Source of the DNA: Boswellia sacra
Lineage: Eukaryota > Streptophyta > Magnoliopsida > Sapindales > Burseraceae
DNA length: 64,000 nt
Direction: 5' to 3'
NCBI GenBank assembly: GCA_013180625.2
Contig: SNVD02011027.1
Span: 248,001 to 312,000, forward strand
Shown: piece after piece, positions 12,087 through 22,882 of the stretch
Layout: each line of letters begins with the position of its first letter
Position numbering within the stretch: the stretch's first letter is position 1
Notes under the pieces: generated by a model
Told to the model about the DNA's origin: nothing
The model's input: only the letters and a program-made list of their open reading frames with translations
Databases searched by the model: none
Position numbers and translations under genes: made by a program

Positions 12087-12968
12087 ATCACGTATTCATA
12101 ACAAGTTAGACGGGCTTTTAGCGAGAAATTTTTTCTTGCAAAAGGTTGACTTTTTTGCGAGGAATTTATTATCGCAAAAGGTCACATTTAGCGACGAATC
12201 AATTTTTCGTCGCAAAATATCCAATATTGTCAAGTGTGCATGGTAAATTAGAATGCCTTTTCGCGAGGAATTTTTTGTCGCAAAATGTGACTTTTTGCGA
12301 GAAAACGTTTCTCACTAAAATTCACATTTTGCGAGAAAATTTTCCTCGCAAAAAGTCACATTTTGCGAGGAATCACGTTTTTGTCGCAAAATGTACATTA
12401 TTGCCACGTGTGCATGATAAAATAAAATGGCTTTTCGCGAGAAATTTTTTGTCGCAAAAAATATACCTTTTGTGACAAAAAATTCCTCGCAAAAGGTAGC
12501 ATTTTGCGAGGAATCACGTTTTTGTCGCAAAATATCCGGTATTGCCACGTGTAAATGGTAAATTGAAAAGGTTATTCGTGATGAATTTTTTGTCGCAAAA
12601 AATTGACTTTTTGCGACAAAAAATATCTCGCAAAAGGTCTCATTTTGCGAGGAATCACGTTTTTGTCGCAAAATATCCCGTATTACCACGTGTGCATGGT
12701 AAATTAAAACGGCTTTTCACGAGGAATTTTTTGTCGCAAAAAATAGATCTTTTGTGAGGAAATTTTCCTCGCAAAAGGTGACCTTTTGCGAGGAATTATT
12801 TTTTCGTCGCAAAATGTCAAGTATTACCATATATGCATGGTAAATTAGAATGGCCTTTAGTGAGGAATTTTTTGTCGCAAAAGGTCTTTTTTTCGCGAGA
12901 AACATAATTTTGTCGCAAAAAATGTTCATGTTGCTATAAAATTTTTGTCACAAAATCCCGTCTTTGTG
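12087..12968. repeat. 141-142-bp tandem array, right subterminal region of CACTA 1
   Basis: The landmark TATTGCCACGTGTGCATG, or variants of it, recurs at 12087, 12229, 12403, 12544, 12685 and 12826. Spacings are 142, 174, 141, 141 and 141. Each unit holds several GCGACAAA/GCGAGGAA words in both orientations. An equivalent array is in CACTA 2. Reading frames through it repeat the same peptide and are not genes. Confidence 0.88.
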
Positions 12969-13225
12969 TAATATATTTTGCGACGAAACTTTTGTCGCAA
13001 TAGGTTTTATCTCGTCACAAAAAATGCTTTCCTAATTAGTCACTCGAGTTTTTAGCGAGGAAATGAATATTCGTCGCTAAAGGTTTTATTTTGCGACGAA
13101 AAATTGCTCGCAAAATATCTTTTTTTTGAAATGCTAACTTTTGTGACGAAATAATAATTTTGTCGCAAAAGGCCGCTTTTTCGTCGCAAAAAATTTTGTC
13201 GCAAAAAACTGTTTTTCTTGTAGTG

Positions 13226-13701
13226 ACCCATGTTGAAATGCATGTCCATGGATGTAAAATCCACGTGATTAGAATAACATTGACTCAAACCCTACGAAAC
13301 CATGAATGAATGCCACATGTCAAATCACCCATGATAATAAAATGGGGAAACATGCCATAAATTAAGGTTATTATAACATTTAGAAGCGATGTTGCAATAA
13401 TCATAGGGAATCTAACATCAATTTGTTTGTTAGAATTCGGTGAGAGAATTTCGCATTCCCATATCTCATGATGATGGCTTGGGAATGAGGCCAAAAAATG
13501 TAAAAAAGAGACTTGACTTAACGTGTTTGTGGGAGAAATGAGGTTGGAGGGCTGAAAGCGCGTTTATGCCCTTGCATAAGCATAAATCATATCATGCATA
13601 AATGCATGCATGTATGGCATTAATACCTTTGTCATGTAGCCATTATAGCTTAGGTTGGATGAGGTGGTCATTTGACAAGGCAAAAGGAACTAGTTATTGA
13701 A
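13226..13701 (+). other. Untranslated leader of gypsy element A, part 2
   Basis: This is non-coding sequence upstream of gag. It resembles, in reverse, 53520-53770 of element B: both have the blocks around CATATCTCATGATGATG, GAATGAGGCC and ATGCATGCATGTATG. That identifies it as the shared 5' leader of the family. Confidence 0.6.
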
Positions 13702-14460
13702 ATGGCCACACCTAAAAACAGCATACAGAAGGTTGAATCCCTCTTAAAGAATAAGGGTCTAAAAGGGATCGAAGACCTAGACGACATTTTGCTATAGGGG
13801 ACAACGATTTGCCTCCTAAGTTTTGCCTACTAGAGTTGCCCAAGTTTAATGAAGAGGGTAATCTGAAGACCCATCTAATATAGTATGTAGCTGTCATGGC
13901 CACTACACCTTTATCAAATGAGCACATCTTGAAATACTTCACGCTATGCTTAGAAGACGATGTAGTAGTCTGGTACCATGACCTTCCCAAAAGAGTTTGG
14001 GAAGATCGAGAAGAGCTATCCGAGCAGTTTGTAGAATAACGTCGCCATAATACCCGGCCAGGGGTAACCTTGAGGGATTTGGAGATAATATGCCAAAAGC
14101 CTAATGAGACCTTTTTGGAATACTCAGTCTGTTGGAGGACCAAAGTTGCTAAGATGACCACGAGGCCCACGAGGAAGGACTAGGTTTGTATGATGATCAA
14201 TGGAGTTCATGCTTTTATCAGTGATAGACTAGCGGGCTTCCCCATCAAAGCCTTTGAAGATCTATATGATATTGGTATCCAAATAAAAGATTTAGAACCC
14301 AGGCAGAAAAGAAGCAATAATGGTTATACTAGAAGAAATCAAGGGTAGTATCATCAAACTAGTAGGTTTAGCACGCATGTTGGGGTGAAAACAGTCACCT
14401 GGAAAAGGAAGTTCAGTCATTTGGGGAGACCTTCATCAAAGATATTTGAAAGATTGAGAG
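13702..14460 (+). pseudogene. Element A gag remnant (Ty3/gypsy, Tat-type)
   Basis: This is a decayed Gag of a plant Ty3/gypsy element. From the ATG at 13702 the frame is broken by stops at about 13795 and 13830, and by more after 13860. Segments that match between copies include VMATTPLSNEHILKYF and the following WYHDLPK region, which belong to the retrotransposon Gag domain. The same block occurs in element B on the minus strand around 52940-53150, there with KEHILKYFMLYLEE. Gag would form the virus-like particle, but this copy cannot be translated through. Assignment rests on the conserved block and its place upstream of protease and RT. Confidence 0.75.
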
Positions 14461-14499
14461 CTGAAAGCATCTTACAGCTGTTGCCAATGAGTGAGCTTC

Positions 14500-15046
14500 C
14501 AAATGCATTGCCAAGGAATTGAAGGCATCACGAGAAGTGTGAATTCCACCAAATGACTAGACACAAGATCCATGATTACACTCGTCATCGCCACAAGATC
14601 CAAGATTTAATCAATAATGGCCAGACTCTTGACCTAGAGGCACATTAGCCCAACATGAGAAGCAATTCACTACCCAACTACAATCGAGTATCTCCTCTAG
14701 TAACCACCATGATTGAGATGGGCTTGACTGAGGAGCAAGTCATGAATTATTTGAAGAAAGTAGATCTAGCAAGGTCGAGAGGGCCAAAAGAAGGGAGAAG
14801 TCTATACTTGAGTAACAAGAAGGGCCTATTAGGAAGGTATCCATGAAGAAGAAGCCCAAGGTTTAAGAGCCTAAGGAAGAAAAGCCCAAAGAAATTATTG
14901 AAAAGGCGGTAGACAAACCCATTCCTTTGGCAGTCTAGAACTTCATCAAGAAGGGTGGATGGATAGACATTGTAGTAAAGCTAAACAAAATTTGAAGCTT
15001 GAATTTGTGTGCCTTAGCGACCAAGAGGAAGAGGAGCAACCAAAAG

Positions 15047-15077
<31 letters not shown>

Positions 15078-15570
15078 TGAGGTGGGAAAAAGAGGCCTTT
15101 GCCATGTCATCAAGTGCCTTTGCCAAGAAATGAATGGCTAAAAAAAGAGCTAGAGGGGGCCACCACGTAGAAGACTCAAGGTGAAGAAGGGTAGTGAAGC
15201 TAAGAAAGGAAAGCAAGTGGAGAAACTCATAAGGAGGGAGAGCTTACCAAGAAAATGTAAAGAAGCAAGAGTCATTAGAATATGGATGACATCCCTAAAG
15301 TCAAGGTCTTTCAAAATTTTTGCGCTAACTTTAGTAGTGATGAAGAGGAAGAGGTAAACGATGAGGGAGAAACACTTAAAGGTGAGAGTAAGAAGATCCA
15401 AAGAGTGATAAGGAGTGGTAGGTTTTAACTTCAGAAAGGGAAACCAATCGAGAAGACTGGTAAGAAGGGTAAAGCAGTTGCCAAGAAAGAAGCTAAAAAA
15501 GAAGAAGAAGAAGAAGAAGACCAAGTCATCAAGCAATTAAAGAAGACTTAAGAAAATACTAGCATTTGGG
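14500..15570 (+). pseudogene. Element A zinc-finger-like and charged linker remnant
   Basis: Around 14530-14640 is a degraded form of the CEFH...GHxTxDC-type finger seen in good form in element C (CEFHQVTGHRTNDC near 53785-53825). Here the second half has lost Cys and Gly. The rest encodes Lys/Glu-rich low complexity, including a GAAGAA run at 15043-15076, and is broken by stops. This interval links Gag to the protease in the Tat-like elements. Short frames at 14655-14846 and 14959-15141 are fragments of it. Confidence 0.6.
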
Positions 15571-15572
15571 AC

Positions 15573-16430
15573 TTGTTGATCTCATCCCAAAAGCATAAAG
15601 AAGTGATGGCAAACTCTCTAACAGAGGTAGACATATCAATGGCTGCTATTCCGAATGAGACGTTGGCTACCATGATCAGAAGAGAACCCAAAAGGGTAAA
15701 TGAGAAGGGTGTGATCATTTTTACTGATATTGACCTACTTTTCAAAGGAAGAAACCACAACAAATCACTATTCATCACTGCTGAGACTGGTGGGAAGACG
15801 TCTCTTTACATTATGGTGCATGATGGGTCCACCATAAACATTATATCTATAAAGAGTTGGCACAAATATAAGTTTAGTGAAGACGAATTGGAGTCTTGTG
15901 AGATGGTGATAAGGGCTTATGATGACTCAAAGAGGAGTACCATTGGGATATTCAAGGCATTAGTATAGACTGGGCCTATTGAAGTAATGACAAAATTTAC
16001 AATTCTTGACATTCCAATTACCTTTGCGACTTTATTAGGCTAAGCATAGTTCCATTCGCTTGATGGAATTCCTTCCATCTTTCATCAGAAGATACAATTC
16101 AATACGGATGGGGAGATCATGACAATCCATGCAGCCTTAATGAGTGCACCCATGGCCTTGAGTGTGAAGGTTAGGGAGATAAATTACATGGGAGGCTTCC
16201 ATGTAGCTATGATTGATGAAGTCAGTCCAATTATAGTCAGAATAATAAGGAAGCAAAGATACTTGTTAGGAATTGGGCTTGGGAGGCATGGATGTGGTTT
16301 GCCATCCTTTGTAAATTTCAAGGGCCAAACTTCTGAAAGGGATTTGGGCTATGTGTTTGATGGAGAAGAAAAAGACTTTGAGCCCAAAAGGGGAGATTCA
16401 TTAAGTTTGTTAAAGCCTAAGATATGAACT
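15573..16430 (+). pseudogene. Element A aspartic protease and G-patch-like remnant
   Basis: An open stretch of 131 codons (15573-15968) is followed, after a stop and frame change, by 102 codons (16119-16427). The first holds the retropepsin site near residue 90, read as VHDGSTINI, where the family would have a DDGS-type motif. The catalytic first Asp is therefore His in this copy. The second holds GIGLGRHGCGLPSF and, further on, RDLGY, a G-patch-like pattern often found after the protease in Tat-type gypsy elements. The protease would process the polyprotein; this copy is inactive. Elements B and C carry the same segment with different lesions. Confidence 0.75.
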
Positions 16431-16594
16431 ATGTGGGAGCTACCAAACCATGGGTTTTCAAGGGAATATTGAAGCCTGAATTTGAAATTTTCAAGGATGC
16501 CCTTCAAGCTAGAATTCCATGGGAGATGACTTTGTCAAGGAAATGGAGAAGATGATGATCAAGGACGAGAAGCCTTAAGATTAAGTGCCGCTCA

Positions 16595-17471
16595 GTGGAC
16601 CTATCTATTGACCTTATTACCTTCATCAAAGAAGAGATGAAAGATGTTTTTTATAAAGATGTATTTGGTCTAAACCTCTTTGAAGAAAAGGACATTATCT
16701 ATGTTTCAAAGTTTAATACAATGAAAAATCAGTTTGCTTACTTGTGTGATGTCTCTCTTAATGGAATTATGAATCATAATTTGTATTTCACTAGCATATT
16801 TGACATCAACACTATTCAAATCATTACATTAATATTGGCACAATTGAAAAACCAAAGAACATATGCATTGCACTTGATACAACTCCTAGAGAGAGAACAG
16901 AGAGAGAGATTTGAAAAATTACTAAATAAACATGAAGAAGTCTTCGCTTGGTCCCACGATGACATGTCTAGAACTGATAGAAGTATCACTAAGCACACAA
17001 TTCTAACATATCCGCAAATGAAGTCAGTCAAGTAGAAGTTGAGGATGTTGAGATTGAAATAGGCTTAATAGATCGAGGAAGAAATTTTCAAGCAGATTGA
17101 AGCCAAAGTTTCTAGAAGTGGTGAAGTGTCTAGAATGGTTAGCCAACATCGTGCCAGTACCAAAGAAGGATAAAAGGGTCTGGATGTGTGTTGATTATCG
17201 AGAATTGAACAAGCCCTTGCCAAATGATGACTTTCCTTTGCCTCATATTGATATGTTAGTTAGACAATGCTATTGCCAGTATGATGTTCTCCTTTGTCGA
17301 TGGATTTTTTGTTACAACCATATAATGATGGCAAGTAAAGATAAGATGAAAATAGTTTTCATTACAAAATAGGAAACCTATTACTATAAGGTGATACCCC
17401 TTAGGTTGAAGAATACAGGGGCGACCTATAAATGAATGGTGATGACACTACTCCACGATATGATGCATAAG
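16595..17471 (+). pseudogene. Element A reverse transcriptase, N-terminal part
   Basis: Two broken frames (146 codons from 16595, 91 codons from 17097) cover the linker to RT and the fingers region. Recognisable RT blocks are WLANIVPVPKKDKRVWMCVD followed by a YREL motif, and the FPLPHID block. A stop at 17370 is followed by readable RT sequence up to the Athila insertion at 17472. The coding sense resumes at 33808, with the ATAAG duplication between, so the retrotransposon landed inside this RT gene upstream of the YVDD box. Confidence 0.8.
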
Positions 17472-19000
17472 TGATGAACACTTAAATATGCATGTTTAAT
17501 AAGAGTTTAGTTCATCATATTGCATTAATAGTGTCATTAAATTCCTCAACTTAAGCATATTTGTAGCATTTGCATCTTTGGAATTAATTTCTCTTAATTT
17601 TGGTTTTGTTACAGGTTCGGTAAAATGGGCATAACTCTCTATTTATATATCAGAATGATACAATTCTTAATGTTTTGGAAAGCTGATTGAATTGTCTACA
17701 AGATTTCATTTCACAAGCATCATCAAATTCGGGCTCTTAGTGGACCAAAATCGGGCTTGAAGTGAACCCATCTATAGTCTCGGCCCAGTCTGACCAGGCC
17801 TCAGTATTTGGACCGTATCTCTCAAAATACGTATCCAAATTGTGCAAATCAATATGTTCTAGAAATCTAAGATAAATATCTACAACTTTCATGCAGACAT
17901 GTGATTAAAATTCTCAACATTTCAATGTCAAAATTGATGATCAAAGTCGGTGCCTAATGATCCCAATTGTCAAAGATATTTACAACTAATATTTGACAAT
18001 TATGCCCTTGTAATTTGACAAGTTTGCCCCTGGATGTATCTATAAATAGAGGTGCCTTGTGACCCATTAGGGCATCTTGGCCTTGGCTGGAACATTTTGG
18101 CTTTGGCTAGGATCTTGTATTGTGTTTTGTGTGTTTATGTTATTAATGAATTTCCTTTTTCTTGCATTTTATTTTCTTTCTATTATAATGTTCTTCTAAT
18201 TTCTCTTTTGCTAAGGTGAAAGGGTGAAACCCTTGATATGAGAATAAGGATTCTCTAACCCTTAATATGTGCTTAATAATCTTAATCTTATAATGTTTAT
18301 TCAATATGATTTATATTTAATTTCTTAATCAATCTTGACACCACTCGTAAAGTGGAGGTCTTGATCCATTGTCGACAATCCTTGGCACATCAAATGCTTG
18401 GATCCTTTCTAGATGATGTATGGTTCTTCCTTACCGACACGAATCTAGTTAGGAACCTTGATTTGTTGTAGACATATGGTGATTGGCACATTGGATGCTT
18501 GAACCCATTTACAAGAAGTGGTATAAATATTGGTAATGAAACAAATATAATTCATATAACTAAAATGGGTTAATTATCCTTATTTGAAATATCAAGGGCG
18601 GATCCCCTAACCTTAGCCTTCATTGTTATTGTGTTAATTCCTCTTGTATTTTAATTATTCTATTGTTTATGAACTTTTTATTTTATTTACTATGGTAGGT
18701 TCTACCACCTTATGAAATTGTTCTTTAATTTACTATGGTTGGTTATACCACCTATTTCCATGGATGGTTTTACCTCCTCTTACTTTTTGTTTTATATTTG
18801 AATGGTCGGTAATACCACCTACCATCTTACATACTTGTTGATATTATCATGTTACCTCTTTGAATCATCCATATCACATTTGTTTAGCTTATAATTTGTA
18901 ACGCTTAAATTCCCCTCCTCGTGGATCGACCCCGGTCTCACCGGGTTTTATTACTTCGACACTCCTATACTTGGGAGACAATCCTTTTTCGGATGTGTCA
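17472..19000 (+). repeat. Athila 5' LTR
   Basis: It is 1529 bp, bounded TG...CA, with a TATA box at 18041-18048. Its last 330 bp carry four copies of a partly palindromic 20-mer of the form TATGGTnGGTTnTACCACCT (18691, 18734, 18759, 18801). It is a near-identical copy of 32279-33807 and is related to the solo LTR at 49724-51238. Confidence 0.97.
18041..18048 (+). promoter_or_regulatory. TATA box of Athila 5' LTR
   Basis: TATAAATA is followed by GAGGTGCCTTGTGACCC. The motif and its context are unchanged in the 3' LTR (32848-32855) and in the older solo LTR (50260-50267), which supports a role as core promoter. Confidence 0.7.
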
Positions 19001-19006
19001 AGTTTT

Positions 19007-19024
19007 TGGCGCCGTTGCCGGGGA
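19007..19024 (+). promoter_or_regulatory. Primer-binding site of the Athila element
   Basis: TGGCGCCGTTGCCGGGGA lies 6 bp inside the 5' LTR end. This is the sequence typical of Athila-type elements and is complementary to the 3' end of a plant tRNA, reported as tRNA-Asp for this group. It primes minus-strand DNA synthesis. Confidence 0.9.
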
Positions 19025-19134
19025 AGGTAAAAATTGGCGTGCAAAATTGTAAGTGTTCTCTTTTCTCATCTTAGATCTAAATTTTTTATTTTTGTGTGTT
19101 CATCTTTTCCTCTCTTTTCTTCTCTCTTTCTTGC

Positions 19135-21069
19135 ATGAAAATTTGGTCACGAACTTCTAGTGGTAGACTTGTTAGAAAAACATCATCTTCCTTAGAAAAT
19201 ATGGCCAACAATCATGAGGAAATATTCACGGATGAAGGGGACAACCGTTCGCAACAAAATGATCAAAACCAACGAAGAACCCTCAAAGACTACATGAATC
19301 CGGTAAGGACTAGTGCACCATCTTGTGTAGTTTCTCCTCCAGATTCAATCCATTTCAATTTCAAACCAAGTTTTGTTCGACTTCTGCCCACTTTTCATGG
19401 CCTTGACATGGAGAACCCATATTCGCACTTGAAACTCTTTGAAGAGGTATGTAGCTCCTACACTGACCCAAATTGTAGCATAAACACCATTAGATTAAAG
19501 CTTTTTCCTTTTTCTTTAAAAGATAAAGCTAGAACATGGCTACAAAATTTGAGGTCGAATTCCATCAGTTCATGGGATGAGATGAAACAACAATTTTTGA
19601 AAAAATTTTTTCCCACCCATAGAACAAATTCCCTTAAAAGACAAATTTCTGATTTCTCTCAAAGACAAGGAGAAACCCTTTACCAATGTTGGGATAGGTA
19701 TAAGGAACTACTTAATACCTGTCCTCACCATGGGTTTGAAACTTGGAGAATAGTTGCACATTTCTATGAAGGGTTAACACCTCAAGATAGGCAACTAGTG
19801 GAATTAATGTGTAATGGAGAATTTAAAGAAAAAGACCCTGAGGAAGCACTTGACTTCCTAGATTCCTTGGCAGAAAAGGCACAAAATTGGGACACTGCTG
19901 GCACCTATGAGGTACCAAGCAAGGCCCAAACCTCGACATCCAATAGAGGTATTTACAACCTTAGGGAAGACCATGACCTTCAAGCCAAATTTGCATCCCT
20001 AGTTAGAAAAGTCGAGGCTTTAGAGATGAAAAAGAGTGGTCAACTGAAATCTATTCAAGAAAATGTCTGTAACATTTGTGATGATAATGACCATTCTACT
20101 GATGATTGCCCAACTTTGCCTGCCTTTAGGGAATGTCTCCATGAAGAAGCCAATGCCTTGAACACTTTCAAAAGGCCAAATCACAATCCATATTCACAAA
20201 CCTATAATCCTGGTTGGAAAAATCATCCAAATTTTAGCTGGAAAAATGACAATCATGCACAATCTTCACAAGTCCCTTTTCAAACACGACAAAATTTTCA
20301 AAATTCTCATGATCATGCATATGCTCCTCCTCCTAGGAATGACTTTGGAGAGACATTGCATTCATTCATTACAAAGCAAGAGACTTTCAATAGTCAAACT
20401 GCTCAAACATTAGCAAATTTGTCAGAAACTCTTGCAAAATTTGCATCTACATTTAGCATCCAAGAGAAGGGAAATTTTCCTTCTCAAACATTGCAAAACC
20501 CCAAAGATCAATCTAACTCAAATGCAGGAAGTTCAAGTAACCATTACTTTGACCAAGCCAAGTCAGTCATGACCCTTCGCAATGGTAAGATTGTTGAAAA
20601 ACATATTCCTAACCCTTGTGAGAAAGAAGAAGAATCGATCTCTAAAGGGCAGGAAGGGGTTGCCAAACTAACACCTAGCGAAGAGGAAACCAAATCCTCA
20701 TCTGTGCCTCCATTTCCTCAAGCATTAGCCACACAAAAGAAGCCAACTCACAATTCTGAAATCTTTGAAATTTTCAAAAAGGTAAAGGTCAACATTCCCT
20801 TGCTTGATATGATCAAACAAGTACCTTCTTATGCAAAATTTTTGAAAGACTTGTGCACTGTGAAAAGAAAACTGAATGTGAAAAAGAAGGCCTTTCTAGC
20901 TGAGCAAGTAAGTGCTATCCTTCAAAATAATAATACAGTGAAATATAAGGATCCGGGTTGTCCTACAATTTCATGTGTTATTGGAGACCATAAAATTGAA
21001 CAAGCTTTACTTGATCTTGGTGCTAGTGTGAATTTGCTTCCATACTCGGTTTTCAAAAACTCAATCTAG
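19135..21069 (+). CDS. Athila Gag with start of protease
   Basis: This is a long intact frame of about 640 codons. ATG codons at 19135 and 19201 are both possible starts; the second begins MANNHEEIF. A retrotransposon Gag domain spans roughly the first third, with blocks such as RLKLFPFSLKDKARTWL and the downstream FFPTHRT. A perfect CX2CX4HX4C zinc knuckle (CNICDDNDHSTDDC) lies near 20074-20115. The frame ends in the retropepsin site DLGASVNLLPYSVF, where a frameshift puts a stop at 21067-21069. Gag would package element RNA and any co-transcribed LOG sequence. The intact Gag contrasts with the broken pol downstream. Confidence 0.9.
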   Translation: MKIWSRTSSGRLVRKTSSSLENMANNHEEIFTDEGDNRSQQNDQNQRRTLKDYMNPVRTSAPSCVVSPPDSIHFNFKPSFVRLLPTFHGLDMENPYSHLKLFEEVCSSYTDPNCSINTIRLKLFPFSLKDKARTWLQNLRSNSISSWDEMKQQFLKKFFPTHRTNSLKRQISDFSQRQGETLYQCWDRYKELLNTCPHHGFETWRIVAHFYEGLTPQDRQLVELMCNGEFKEKDPEEALDFLDSLAEKAQNWDTAGTYEVPSKAQTSTSNRGIYNLREDHDLQAKFASLVRKVEALEMKKSGQLKSIQENVCNICDDNDHSTDDCPTLPAFRECLHEEANALNTFKRPNHNPYSQTYNPGWKNHPNFSWKNDNHAQSSQVPFQTRQNFQNSHDHAYAPPPRNDFGETLHSFITKQETFNSQTAQTLANLSETLAKFASTFSIQEKGNFPSQTLQNPKDQSNSNAGSSSNHYFDQAKSVMTLRNGKIVEKHIPNPCEKEEESISKGQEGVAKLTPSEEETKSSSVPPFPQALATQKKPTHNSEIFEIFKKVKVNIPLLDMIKQVPSYAKFLKDLCTVKRKLNVKKKAFLAEQVSAILQNNNTVKYKDPGCPTISCVIGDHKIEQALLDLGASVNLLPYSVFKNSI

Positions 21070-22073
21070 GTGAGTTAAAACCAACTTCTGTGACTCTTTT
21101 GCTTGCTGATAGATCAATTAAGGTACCAAGAGGAATAGTAGAAGATGTGTTAGTTCAAGTCGATAAATTCATTTACCCAGTGGATTTTATTGTCTTGGAC
21201 ACACAACCAGTGAAAGTAAGTAATTCAATTCCTGTCATTTTACGGCGTCCATTTCTAGCTACCTCTAATGCTTTGATTAATTGCAGGAATGGAGTCATGA
21301 AGCTATCATTTGGGAATATGACTTTGGAACTTAATGTTTTCAATAAGTGCAAACAACCAAATGAAGAAGAAGATGAAATTGATGAGGCTAATGTAATTGA
21401 ATCTATTGTGGAAGATCACATCCAAAAAGGGAGTTCTTCTAACCCTTTGGAAACTTGTTTAGTGAATTCGTTAGAATCAAGTACGGAATTAGAACATGAT
21501 CTTTCTAATATGTGTTCTTTACTGGATTATGCACAGGTGATGGAAAAAGGCTCAAAATCAAGATTTGAAGAATTGGGGCAAATGAATGAAAGCAAGGAAG
21601 ATGAAGCTCCTAAGTTAGAATTGAAGCCCTTACCTGAAGGACTGAAATATGCATATCTTGGGGAGAATCAGACATATCCGGTGGTAATTTCTTCATCCCT
21701 CACATGCGAGCAACAAGGTAAGTTGATAGAAGTGCTTAAAAGGCATAAAAATGCAATTGGGTGGACTTTAAAAGATATAAAAGGCATTAACCCTTTAATT
21801 TGCACACATAGAATACATTTAGAGGAAAATGCCAAAACATCTCAACAACCTCAAAGGAGATTAAATCCACACATGAAAGAGGTCATTAGGGCTGAAGTTC
21901 TCAAACTACTTGATGTGGGAATTATCTATCCTATTTCTGATAGTAAGTGGGTAAGCCCTACACAAGTAGTACCTAAAAAATCTGGCATTACAGTTGTTAA
22001 AAATGAAAAGGAGGAATTATTGCCAACTCGTGTCTCGTCTAGTTGGAGGATGTCATTGATTATAGAAAATTAA
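21063..22073 (+). pseudogene. Athila protease C-terminus and RT N-terminus
   Basis: An open stretch of about 330 codons continues the protease in another frame after the lesion near 21055. It contains TLLLADRSIKVPRGIVEDVL and the IPVILRRPFLATSNALINC block, which close the retropepsin fold. An acidic linker follows, then the first RT block ending VVPKKSGITVVKNEKEELLP. A second frameshift near 22045 breaks the frame within the first RT motif and causes a stop at 22071-22073. The next RT part is open in another frame from about 22043. It is non-functional unless frameshifting rescues it, for which I see no slippery-site evidence. Confidence 0.88.
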
Positions 22074-22882
22074 ATGCTGTCACTAGAAAAGACCATTTTC
22101 CCTTACCTTTCCTTGACCAAATTCTTGAAAGAGTAGCAGGACACCCCTACTACTGCTTTCTTGATGGATACTCAGGCTATTATCAAATTCCCATTGCACT
22201 CGAAGACCAAGAAAAGACCACATTCACGTGCCCTTTTGGCACTTTTGCATTTAGGAGAATGCCTTTTGGACTTTGTAATGCCCCAGCCACTTTTCAAAGA
22301 TGCATGTTAAGCATTTTCAGTGATATGGTTGAGCATTGTTTAGAAGTTTTTATGGATGATTTAACTATCTTTGGAAACTCTTTTGAGAATTGTCTTGAAA
22401 ACTTAGAAAAAGTCCTAAAAAGGTGTGTAGAAAAAGGTCTTATTTTGAATTGGGAAAAATGTCATTATATGGTCACTTCAGGAATTGTCTTAGGTCATGT
22501 GGTGTCTTCCAAGGGAATTGAAGTGGACAAAGCAAAAGTTGAATTAATTTCCCATCTGTCTCCACCAAAAACAGTTAAAGAGGTTCGTTTATTTTTAGGG
22601 CATGCTGGATTTTATAGGAGGTTCATAAGAAATTTTAGTGCTATATCTAAACCTCTTTGTAACCTCTTAATAAAAGATACTTCCTTTGAATGGACTCAAG
22701 AATGTCAAAATGCCTTTGATACATTAATTGGGCTTTTAACTATTGCTCCAATTATGCAATCTCCTGATTGGTCCTTGGCTTTTGAATTGATGTGTGATGC
22801 AAGCGACTATGCAGTTGGTGCTGTCTTAGGACAAAGAAAAGAAGGTAAGCCTTATGTGATATACTATGCAAGTAGGACTTAA
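22043..22882 (+). pseudogene. Athila reverse transcriptase core and start of RNase H
   Basis: 280 open codons hold most of RT. YRKLNAVTRKDHFPLPFLDQ is followed by FLDGYSGYYQIPI (first catalytic Asp), TFAFRRMPFGLCNAPATFQR, and VFMDDLTIFGNSF with the two catalytic Asp as FMDD. The thumb blocks GHVVSSKGIEVD and LGHAGFYRRFIRNFS come next, then the RNase H opening CDASDYAVGAVLGQ. A one-base lesion near 22880 ends the frame after YYASRT. The residues seen are all consistent with an RT that was active in a recent ancestor. Confidence 0.92.

Larger units (their letters stand above)
7933..13225. mobile_element. CACTA 1, non-autonomous CACTA transposon
   Basis: The element begins CACTACGGGAAAATTGAC and ends TTTTTCTTGTAGTG, with CACTA-type inverted termini. 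Perfect 3-bp target duplications ACC lie at 7930-7932 and 13226-13228, the size expected for the CACTA (EnSpm) superfamily. Both subterminal regions are packed with TTTTTGCGACGAAA-type words in both orientations, the kind of motif bound by the TnpA-like protein in this superfamily. I find no transposase-like reading frame; short frames are products of the repeats. The interior (about 10030-12000) is very AT-rich and nearly the same as 25890-27900 in CACTA 2. Confidence 0.93.

Noticed and set aside
12046..12929. Overlapping frames on both strands in the right end of CACTA 1
   Set aside because: They restate the 141-142-bp tandem units in different frames, and the unit length is not a multiple of three.
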